From Periplaneta americana (lineage: Eukaryota; Arthropoda; Insecta; Blattodea; Blattidae): a stretch of 64,000 bases of DNA. The translations under genes and the position numbers were made by a program. The notes under the pieces were generated by a model. The model saw only the letters and a list, made by a program, of their open reading frames with translations. It searched no databases and was not told the DNA's origin. The DNA lies in NCBI RefSeq assembly GCF_040183065.1, contig NC_091121.1, positions 63,086,287-63,150,286 of the forward strand. The letters are read 5' to 3'. Below are positions 1-10,700 of this stretch, in pieces. Position 1 is the stretch's first letter. Every line of letters begins with the position of its first letter.

Positions 1-460
1 TTTTAGTTTTTGTTAGAAATCCAACGTGTGGTTATATGGTATCCAAAATAGCCTTAGGTGAGGAGAACTGGAGAATATTGTCTGCTACAGTATTATCATA
101 GCTTACTCCCTTTTCTAAATTTATGTTCTTTCCATAGTATTCGGAAAGAAATAAATACAGATAAAATAAATTGTGGTTATCACGGCGTAATATTGGTGGG
201 GTTAAATAAGCCAGAATGTATTAATTTTTGTTTTTGTGTTCTCAGTAGAGTCACAAAAAGTAATGTGACTTACACATTGTAGTCTTAAGCCGGAATATTC
301 ATGGAACTAAAAAAGGTCAAGATGTCTTAATTTCTCTTCTCTTTGTAACTTTTTCAATAAGGTTATATAAAGTAATATGACCAAATTCTTTTATGATGCT
401 CCAGAACTAGTCTTATCCAAAATAAAAAGTTGAATAACTAGGCTTCTGTTGATAATATTT
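1..460. other. AT-rich intergenic DNA
   Basis: No open frame with coding character, repeat end or RNA-like fold was recognised here. It lies upstream of the first MITE and of the dehydrogenase gene. Confidence 0.5.
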
Positions 461-707
461 GAATCCACTAGATTCAAAACCCCCTAAAGACCATTTTGTT
501 CATAATTGAGTTATACCCATATATTGCTTGCTAAGAATGAATTGCAAGGATTTATATAGTTTTAATTCAAAAAGTCACTAAATTTAAAGCAAAAGGTTTG
601 TTAAAAGTCACTGTTAGGTTGAAAATTCCCTCTATTTTTCACCAGTTACTGTCAAAATCCTTTAATTTGTGAAAGTGGATATAGGGGATTTTGAATCTAT
701 AGGATTC
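461..707 (+). repeat. MITE, family A, copy 1
   Basis: A 247-bp unit with inverted ends: the left end reads gaatccactagattcaaaac and the right end is the near-complement (ggattttgaatctataggattc in reverse sense). There is no coding capacity. The same sequence recurs as a partial copy at 10549-10632 and inverted at 23938-24150, so it is a dispersed family. The target duplication is unclear (AT-rich flanks). Superfamily not assigned. Confidence 0.6.
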
Positions 708-1159
708 ATTTATATTTCCCTGCTTGGTGTTCCTCTTGATCTTGATTTGAATTTTAAATAAAAATTTTTTAAGAAGTCTGACTCAAGATTATAAGAATTA
801 TGTGTTTTTCTCGTTTCCTGAAAAGCAACTTACAGTGGATAAGGCAAGTTTCGGAAAGAACCGCCTTATTTATTATCTTCCTATGACAGTTATAAGCATA
901 ATTTTGTTTAACGCCATCTTTTAAGCTCTTTTCTAATAATTTAATTTATTCTCTCTCTCTTTTTTAGTTCGTTAGTGTCTATGTCTGCGTAGTGGAAGGA
1001 TATGTATTATCGGTATATTAATTCACACGAATTAGAGATCTGGTCATTACAAGTAAATTTTGTCTGCAATTGTTTTGGTACAGCCAATTATAATCTATTG
1101 AGAATTTTGAGTGTTCGAGAAAATTTAATGCATATGTAGCAACGCTGCAGATCTTTTTA
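708..1159. other. AT-rich spacer
   Basis: A short CT run near 948-962 is the only visible structure. No gene or repeat was recognised. Confidence 0.4.
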
Positions 1160-1900
1160 AGTAATACAGAGTGAGTCAGCCAGGGCTAGACCGGCGTTAG
1201 CGGAAAGTAGTAACTGCTGCGCTATCGCAGTGAACAGACCTCTTGCTCGCGTACGTCTCGTGTTTAGTTACGTAAACATGTTCACACAGTGAGGGTGCAG
1301 CTGTATACCGTACATTTAGAGTGCAGTAGTGTGTCCATTATGAAATATAGCCTTGAACGACGAGTGTTTATTTACAACTTTATGAAATACGAATCTTGGA
1401 AAACAGTTGTAACAAACTTCCGTCAGTATTCCCTGATTCGCCAGAGCCTTCTTATTCTGAAGCAATTATTTACAATTTAGTGAAGAAATTTCGTACAACT
1501 GGATCAGTATTGGATAAGAAACGAACATATGTAAAGCGTGACGAGATGTTACATGAAAATGGCCACCGACTAGAGGGAAGTCCTACGACATCATCCCGCC
1601 GTGTAGCTCAGAAGGTAGGGGTGTCATAGTCTTGAGTGATACGAGGTACGAAATAATTAAAATTAAAACTTTACAAAATTCGCGTAGTTCAGATATTAAC
1701 GAAACTCGATTATCAGAGCAGACTTAGGTTTTGCATGTGGTTCAAACAGTCAGTGTATGATGGACTACTTGACCCCATCTTAATTTTTATAGCGACGAAG
1801 CATGGTTCCACCTCAGTGATTACTGGACACTCAAAACAGTCGTTACTGGGACAGTGAAAATCCACACCGTTTTCACGAACAACCACTACATGACATTGTG
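1160..1900 (+). pseudogene. Degenerate Tc1/mariner-type transposase relic
   Basis: Pieces in shifting frames on the + strand resemble a Tc1/mariner (IS630 superfamily) transposase. Near 1340-1400 there is an N-terminal helix-turn-helix-like start. Around 1440-1620 comes the linker 'LVKKFRTTGSVLDKK' followed by a HRLEGSP...SSRRVAQKVGVS-like second DNA-binding part. Around 1715-1800 'YQSRLRFCMWF...VYDGLLDPILIF' is typical of the start of the catalytic core, and the DEAWFHLS-like motif follows in another frame near 1790. The C-terminal catalytic motifs are not recognisable. Several frameshifts and stops make it clearly non-functional. It lies about 0.6 kb upstream of the dehydrogenase start codon. 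Exact subfamily unknown; the ends of the element were not defined. Confidence 0.6.
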
Positions 1901-2399
1901 AATTCGGTAAGTACTAACGCAATACTAACCGCACAAGCGCGGAACGAATCCTCCGCATATGGTAACGTCGTTACGTATGAATCAGCCGCCTTGAGTGAGG
2001 TTAGGAGTCTAGTTCTGCAGCATTGTCAACTTTACACTGCCACTTTATTACTGTTGACGAGTGAAATTTGCAAATTCTTTTTATGAAATTCATGGAAATA
2101 TGTAGGGGCCTACCTTTTTTACTATATTACTTCTAAAACATGGTGACGAATTGCAAACTCTACACTACTCTACAAGGAAACTCATATTTTCAAGTAATAG
2201 CCTATCATGAAATATCGCAATCACAATTTTAACACAAAATGACTTTTTATAAACCTTCGAGAAAAGAACAGAACGTTATTGTTGCTATAGAAATGTTATT
2301 GCACGCATGCTATTATCGTAATTTTATGAACGATTTTGAGCAACAATAAAGACTGTTTATAATGCTGGTGTAGCCTAAATACAATAAATATTGTTAACT
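1901..2399. other. Upstream region of dehydrogenase gene
   Basis: AT-rich sequence between the transposase relic and the first exon. No repeat family or coding exon recognised. It presumably contains the gene's proximal regulatory DNA, but I see no specific motif. Confidence 0.35.
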
Positions 2400-2456
2400 A
2401 CTAATGGTTGCGTTTCCATAGTATCGAAGTCACAGAACGTGCACGCACCATATTTT

Positions 2457-2463
2457 TATAAAA
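2457..2463 (+). promoter_or_regulatory. TATA-like box before exon 1
   Basis: TATAAAA lies 13 bases before the first in-frame ATG (2476). If it is used at the usual 25-30 base distance, transcription would start near 2485-2495. That is after this ATG, and the next ATG at 2536 would become the start codon. AT-rich DNA makes chance TATA matches common, so this is only suggestive. Confidence 0.25.
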
Positions 2464-2475
2464 TTCCCAGTAAAC

Positions 2476-2743
2476 ATGTTCAGACATATAATACACACTG
2501 TAAGACCAAAATGTACCGTCAACCCGCGACGCTACATGGCACTATGGGACAAAGACACCCAAATGCCGTGCCCGCCGCCTCCAGAGAGCGAGGAAACGCT
2601 GGTTTCTCTCAAGGAGGCCACTCGCTTCATGACAGACGCATTCAAGAAAGTCGGCACTAAGGAGGACTATGCCATGCAGATGGCTCAGATTCTAGTCATG
2701 GCTGACTATAAAGGCCATTTCAGCCACGGACTAAACAGACTTG
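2476..2743 (+). CDS. Dehydrogenase exon 1
   Basis: Encodes residues 1-89 plus the first base of codon 90. Donor G|gtaagt at 2744. It contains the possible presequence, a Pro-rich spacer (PCPPPPESEE), the helical N-terminal part and the GHFSHG motif of the Ldh2 family. The alternative start Met is at 2536. Confidence 0.9.
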
Positions 2744-5700
2744 GTAAGTGATAGTTCCATGTCTATTTACCGGGCCCCATCCTTCCGTTGCCTCAGAGTT
2801 ACCATGCTAGTCGAGATCTCAAGCATGGGTGATGGATTTTCAAGGGCAATTTCTACGCACTAGGCGCTCTAACCACTGAGCTACACCGAGGCTCAATCTA
2901 CAGCATCGGATCGGATCTCTCTCCTTTGGTATTTTCCCTTAGTGGCCTTACTCCGGCGCCGGAGCGAGTTTTCCTCCATTAATAACCAATGGTAACCATA
3001 ACAGATAATTCAGTAGGACCAAAAATTTAATCTGCCTTGTTCTATTAATACAAAATACATTTACTTAAATTTGAATGGTTTATTACATAAGTCCTCTTTT
3101 GGTGTCTTTCTCTATAATTTTTAAGATTTAGGTAATTGATCTTATTCGAGCTTACCATGACCTTCAAGCACCGTAAATGTTGAATATTAATCGTTGAGTA
3201 CATCGGGATCGAGTCAGTTCATTTTTGTTCCAGTATAACTTAAAAATACAAGCACAAATTGAAAGCACAAACATAAGAGTGAATGTTCAGTTGACTTAAC
3301 TTTCAAGATCATATCGAAGACAGTGTCCTGCAATGTTTGAACATGAGAGGCGGCCAAGACATTCTTATTTCAAACGGAAAACTAAACGCAAGATCTGTAC
3401 TAAAATTCTTAAACGGTTAAAACATGAAAGGGTGGGAGTGAAGGTTAGGTAATATTTTTATAAGAAGGTGTAAACAAACAGATAAGTCTCCTGCAGTGCG
3501 AACATGGCGGATATCGAACTGTGCCATACTCGACAAACTTGAACCGAATATAGCCCCTGTAATGCACGACGTTAATCGAAGATGCAAATTCATGAGTGTA
3601 GCCTACTATATCATTAATTCCAATATTTCCGGAAATAATGTATGTACTTCGGTACATCGCAATAATATGATATACTTAAGTAATCACTTAGTGATTTAAG
3701 GCGTTAGGTACAGCTTACAGCAGTAAAATTTTTAGAAATATTCAACATTTTTTTCATCCATTACTGTATCTTGTACAATAATGAAAATTATTTAGTTTTT
3801 TTTTTACAAATTCAAAATGGTGGCAGTTCACTGTACAGTGATGAAGCGTTTCCCTCATAATTCATAAACTGGTTAACTTTTTCATGTTCTCTCTCTTTTA
3901 TTTTATTACTGAAACTCATCTTTACAATATCATGCTCTTTCAACTACATTCCTTAATAAATAATATTTTTTTTTATTTTGTGTTAGAAGAAAGTACTGAT
4001 ACTTGACCATTTTTAAATTAATTTATTTTTATCAGACAATCTATCAAAGGTAGAGAAGTGATCTTGCATCATATTGTAGATATAACATGCATAAATACAC
4101 ACAACAAATTTCATCACAGAATGTTGAATAGTTTTTGAGTTATGTGGGAATGTTTCATCACTGCACAGTAAAATAAATTTTGAAAGGAAAATGTAAATAT
4201 TTTTATACGTAAAAATATTTTTTTCATATAGCAGAAGGACAGTGTTTTACACATACCAATTTTCATTATTGTACAAGATACAGTAATGGAGGAAAAAATG
4301 TTGAATATTTCAAAAATTTTACTACTGTAAGCTGTACCTAACCCCTTAAGACGGCGCTCATTCCGTCGGATCCCGGCCACTTAGTCACTCGTAATGAGTG
4401 CACCTCTGCACATTAGTTTGTTGGACATTGTGCCAATTGTCGCACATGTGTGACAATGCATGAAGGATGACCACTAAAGGGAAAACTACGAGGTGGAACT
4501 TAAACTGAGAGGATTCAATCTGGCATCGGAGTTGGAATCCGATGTGGCTTAGTGAATAGAGCGTCAGTACGTAGAGCTGAAAACCCGGGTTCGAATCACG
4601 GTGCCGGAGAGAATTTTTCTCCGTTCCACCCATCCTTCATCAAGTTGTGTGTTGTTTACTGATGAAGCAACTTTCACACGGTATGGTAGTTTTAACACAC
4701 AAAACCAAAAACTTTTGGAACAGAAGCTTCTTTTCGGGAGTGTTCGAGACGACAGGAAGTGGGAATAGTTGAGAATCCTGATTAGCTTAAACTTAGCTAT
4801 GGAAGCGTGGAGAATTCCAGAAGAAAGGAATGGCCACTGACCGGTGCTGAGCAAGTTTGTCGCAACTACCGAACAGAAGTAATATTTGGTTCAGTCGAGG
4901 CTGTTGCCATGGAGACGCACTGTTGTGAGACGACGGAAGGAACTCTGAGGAACCGCACATGAATCATAACGAAACAAAGTAATATGGATTTGTGCTAAGC
5001 AATAACATAATTATTTTCCATGAAAGAAATGCAAGAAAAGATTACATGTGCTCAGTTCTCAAGAGATAAATTTAAAAAGTGTAGGGCAACTGACTCCCTT
5101 ATCCCTCTAATTGGCGCCACTTCTCACAATTGTCATTTTATTGCTTCTTAGGAATGTACATCCTGGACATCGAGGAGGGTGCCGTCGAACCGAATGCCGA
5201 ACCGGTCGTGCTCAAGGAGTCCGCTTCCACAGTCTGCTTGTGCGGCCAGAATGGACTCGGTGGCGTCGTGGGGAACATCGCGATGAAGCTCGCCATTAGC
5301 AAGGCGAAGTCTACGGGCATCGGACTCGTAGTGGCAAGACGTACGAGTTGTATTGCATCAGATTAGCACTTTATTGAAGTTGAAAGAATGTTTCAAGTAG
5401 TATCAATTTTAAATCATTTAACTTACCGGTATACTATAATATATTGCAGACGCGCTATGGCCGCGTGGTCATACTTTGGCCTAGCGTTGCCGAATAAGCA
5501 CTGCTTGAAATTCTTATAGGGAAGAAGGTTTCTCATGATATTTGGGCCAGCATATAAGACCGATGCCCATTCAGAATTGTGAGGAATTTTTGAAGGTACG
5601 TTGAGTTGAATAAAGCTGGCTACAGACGATCTACTGTTCAAATTTCACGAGAGGATCCCTGCGAGGGGAGTATGGTCCTTGCGGGGTAAGAGGAGAGTAA

Positions 5701-7697
5701 GCCAGTTAACTCAGCATTCTTGAAGGAGCAGGTGAATGGGAGTGGTGTCATTGGCTGGCTGGGACAAACAAGGCTCAGTCAGTGGCCGGCCGGTTCAGTG
5801 TCGGGGATAGGTTATAAGAGTGGGGGGAAAACTCGCATTCCTTGCTCAGATCTTCTCGTGAAATGCGGAAGGTCAGATGGTCAGGTTCATTTGGTAAAAT
5901 CAGACGTAATATCAGGTCGTATATAGCTGTGTGGTCTGACAAAATTCTTGTCGGGTGATGTCACATGGCCGAGCCATCCGACTGCCTGTTGTCAGATGGT
6001 TCGACTTGTAGTTCTTGAAAAGTCGAGGCGTGTACATAGATGCAGGAACATCGCGAACATAACTACTCGTAGTATATATTTAGTTACAAAGATTCCAGAA
6101 ATCAAGCTCTCGGGATGCTAGTGAACAAATTAAAATTTCTAGCTCGTGATACAACCATTGCAATAGCTAAAAAGAAAAGTGGGGATAGGCATTTTTTTGG
6201 TGACGACACACCCGCGAGGCGATTTTTGTTTTCTTTCATCACACACTGCACAATGGTCACCAGTATTTGACAAATTCGCGTAAAGAATTCCATTAAAAAA
6301 GGCTTAGAACCAACCGACGTAAAATTTTTAATTGATTATTTAACTTTACATACATAAGGCGCACAATGGGCCACTGTGAGCCTATTTTCTTTTATTTTAG
6401 TAGGTTATTTTACGACGCTTTATCAACATCTTAGGTTATTTAGCGTCTGAATGAGATGACGGTTATTATGCCGATGAAATGAGTCCGGGGTCCAGCACCG
6501 ATAGTTACCCAGAATTTTCTCATATTGGGTTGAGGGAAACCCCAGGAAAAAACCTCAACCAGGTAACTTGCTCCAGCCGGGACTGTGAGCCTAAGTGCAT
6601 GGATTTATCTCGAGATGAAATCCAAAAACGAGTCATTAATTCTAGTTTTAGACTTCTAATAGGAGAAAAAATAGTTTCTAATGAAGCTGACTTTCAATTA
6701 CCCTAATGTATTATTATACATATAATGTAACTGTACTGTGTTTTGATTAATAGGTCTGATAATTTGTTTAATTTCCATTTCAATTATTGAGTCCTCCTCC
6801 ATGTTTATTTTTGTGTCGGCGTCTCTAACACGCGGCACCATTCTGAATGTGAACATGTTATAGATATAATAATTTGTTATTATTAAGCAGCTATTCACGG
6901 ATTTTGTTTCTGGGTCTGAAATGATAGGTTCAACAAGGACAGTCATTTTCGGACGGTGGAAAAAGATGCACAATTGTAAAATGGACAGTAGAGTCTAAGA
7001 TTTTTGCTCACGTTAAGATGCGCCATGTTTATTAGTCATGAATACAATGGAATAAACACGACTATCCAATAGCACCATATTAAAGATTCCCAGAAACATC
7101 ATAATACGTTACACTCAGCAGCGATTTTAAAAATTAGGTATTAATTGATGTGTATTTTCTATTTTGTCTTTGATCGGATTACAGCAATGCAATTAAATAA
7201 AATTAAATACTGTTGTTGAAAATGAAGTAGGTACTTAAAGAATTGAAAGTATTTCTTACAAATTTATAATATATAAACAGCAATAGAATTCCCAGTTTTA
7301 TTATTTTTTTCGGCCTCTAATTTTTTAATAATATATATTTATATATATATTTTTTTTCTCCCTGTAACATAGTAACATAGTCCTAGTAAGCTTATATTAA
7401 ATTAATTTTCATCATTTTACTAGCTATCTCAAATATTAAATTAATTATAATTGATTGAATTAAATTAGCTCATAAATTAAGTTCCTACTTTACCTTATAG
7501 GTTTATCTAAATTTAAGTAAATATGTAGTCTACTAGTCGTTAAAACTGAAGAATATTGCTGGAGAACCTTTTAAGTGTAGTGTAAATAAGTATTTGTAAT
7601 ATAAATATGTATTGTATTGATTAAGGCTGGTTGAGTGGAAGAGAAGGCCTTATGGCCTTAACTTTGCCAGCGAAAATAAAACATTATTATTATTATG

Positions 7698-7759
<62 letters not shown>

Positions 7760-10700
7760 ATCGAAGTTCAGAAGGCCTCTTTCGGGACAACGAAACACAT
7801 TAGCGAAAATGGGACGTATGGGAACCCTACACAAACATATTGTTTATAGTCTAAACACCAATTAAAATAAAGCACTAATAAATTAAACAAATGAGTTGTA
7901 TCTGTTTTTTACATCAACGAGTGCGCTTCATTTGAAAGGATCGCAGACAACTCTTGCTATACCGATATTACGTAATATTTTTGCTCGATGTCGCTATCTA
8001 TCGGTCCAAGAATTAGTGATTCAGTTTGGTAGTAGTCTGTAGAGACATTATTAAATTAAAATAATTTTATATGACTATTTTTTGTGAATAATTAATCTAT
8101 TTCGTCGTTGTTCCTACAATAACTCCTATGTGACATATTTATTGATTTTCAAATTTTTGCCCTATTAAATAACTTAAATAGTGATACAGCAAATAATAAA
8201 ATCTCTTATATGTAATTATGTTTCTTCTTCTTCTTCTTCTTCCGGTTTCATGACTGGTGACGCCGTCTTCCGGAAACCAAACGCCAAACCTCCCTATCCA
8301 TCCACTGTTCTGTGTCAAATTCCTTGAAGTCATGGCAGTCTGTAACCCTTCTATTCACGTCTTTGCTGGACGACCTCTTTTCCTTCTTTCTGTCGGTATT
8401 CATTCCATAATTTGCCGTGGTAGTCGTTCCTCTGTCATTCTCTTTACATGTCCATACCATTGTAGTCTTTTCTTCTCTGTAACGTCAATAATGTCTGGTT
8501 CTTCCTCTACTTTCATAATTTCTTTTATCTGTCTATTTTTTACTCTTTCTTTTCTTGATTTCCCTGCTGAAATTATATTTCTTTCTTTCGAAAATGCAAG
8601 AATTCACAATCCCCTATGTACGGCTGCCATAGGATGAATAAATGTGTTTTTTCTCCTACTGAAAAATTGTATAGACTATTTTCCATATAGGAGTTATTGC
8701 AGGAACAACGACGATTTACTAAAAATTAGTACCGGTATTTAAGAGCGGCACTATATTAACAGTGCATCTCGACTGTGCTACGGCAGATGGCCAATTACAA
8801 AACTCCAGTCCTCGTATACACAGGTACATTTACTTGAGGTACCATTTCCGTCCTGAACAGACAACAGATATAGGTCATTCGTTACCTCGTGAAACCAAAT
8901 GTGTGCGTGCTCCGTAGCTTATAGTAAGAACCTTATGGTGGGAATAAGTGAGGTAGCTACGAATGGAAACTAGCAAAGGAGGGAAGCTTTTCAGTCCACT
9001 TTCTGCTTCCCCTCTCGCACAGACAGGTTTCACGAGATATCGAATGGTCTATAGCACTGTTTAATTTATTGTAATATATTGTGTTTTAATTTTTAAGGTT
9101 CCAATCACTATGGAATGGCCAGCTGGTACATGGATCAAGCTTTGAAAGAGGGATTACTGGTAAGTTACTAATGTAATCCAACACTAGTACGTGCAAACAA
9201 AAGATTTAATAGGTCATTACACGTACTTGTACTAGAAAATAACAGATTAGGAACTGTTGTTAAGTTTAAAGTATTTAGAGACCAAACGGGGAAAACGTTT
9301 CATGTCCACTTTCCGTGCAAATTTTAGGTTGACTATTTGGTTTATATGACGTCATTCCATTTTCGACCAATGAAGTGTAATGAAATTTTGAATTCCAACC
9401 AATCACAGTCAGACTTTGCGATAATTTCTGCAGCTAGATTTATCGCTATCAATTTATCGCATGGTCCTTCTTTTGTTTAGTCGTTGTCGCCAACTGTTTT
9501 CCCGTAAATTGATGCATACATACATTAAGATGCAACTACACGGTTAAACTTTTCTTTCAACTTTAAAGCAATGAATGCAAGATTGATATTTAATATTAAT
9601 TAATATATTTACGCAGTGAAGACCACGTTCAAAACAGCACACCATGTAGACACAAAATCTTTATGCATCTTAATTGAACGTACCGTTTAAATTTGATTCT
9701 TTCAATATTCTTCCCAGATTGCACGCATACGCGATTGGAATATTGAACTGTGTAGATGCAGCTTTAGTTCCGTTACACACTATAGCGAGAAAGCGTTTGT
9801 CGAGCTATAAAAAATGCTTTCGTGTAGCACTCATTGTAAATAACGGTCGAAACAAGGCACAGCTGACATTGGTCCTGCTTCCACAGGTAGGCCTAACGTA
9901 ACCTATAAAATTGTAGCCTATAACATTTGTAATGAAATTAAACAATTAATAGACGTTCAAATTTAAGTAACATCACCGCATGTCAAACTCAAAGATCTTG
10001 CATAGTAATAATGTCTTTGATCAAACTGCCTTTCGTATGGCGTAATAAAATTCGTGTTTTAATTAGGCCTATCTATACAGAGATGGCTTCAATGTGTAGC
10101 AACATGTCTCGCTGTGAATACATAAGCATTGGTATATAGCTGTCCCCACTGTTACTGTTAAATTATGATTTCAGCAGATAATGAAAATGTATTTGTTATA
10201 ATAATAAGAGAAAAGTGCAGTACATGTAATTAACATTGTTAAACCTGTATTTCGCTTTTCGCAATTGGCATTACTTAATAATAACATCGAATTTCTTTAT
10301 TGCAATAATCGATATTCATCTACGAGTATTTCAACTTCACAATGTCTGAATAGGTTAAGTATTCGTTAATATACAATTATTAACATTTTGTGATCGAATT
10401 TTAGGGATATATTATTTAAATTTTTATTTTATTCACGAAATAGTCCTAATAAATGTCACTCGAGGTCTGAGATTTCCCAGATAAATCCACTCGCTTCGCT
10501 CGTGGATTTATTGGGAGATCTCAGACCTCTCGTGACATTACTACAGATAATTCCCTCCATTTGCCACCAGTTACTGTTAAAATTCCACAATTTGTAAAAT
10601 TGGATATAGGGGATTTTGAATCTGTAGGATTCATTTGATGTGATTTTATTTGTGTAGAAAATTATTTGTAATAAGGGTCCGAAGTTTAATCTTTATTAAT

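Larger units (their letters stand above)
2744..5151 (+). other. Intron 1 of dehydrogenase gene
   Basis: 2.4-kb intron with gtaagt donor and cttcttag acceptor. It holds a SINE-like relic (about 2811-2895), a TTAA-flanked fold-back element (3700-4345) and a tRNA-derived SINE (about 4541-4640). The remaining stretches 2900-3690 and 4645-5140 show nothing recognisable. Confidence 0.8.
5341..9097 (+). other. Intron 2 of dehydrogenase gene
   Basis: 3.8-kb intron. It holds a truncated SINE with target duplication (6373-6593), a LINE 3' end with ATT tail (about 7540-7757) and a MITE interrupted by an RTE-like LINE fragment (8103-8714). In 5345-6370, 6600-7530, 7760-8100 and 8720-9090 I recognise nothing beyond AT-rich DNA. 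Confidence 0.75.
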
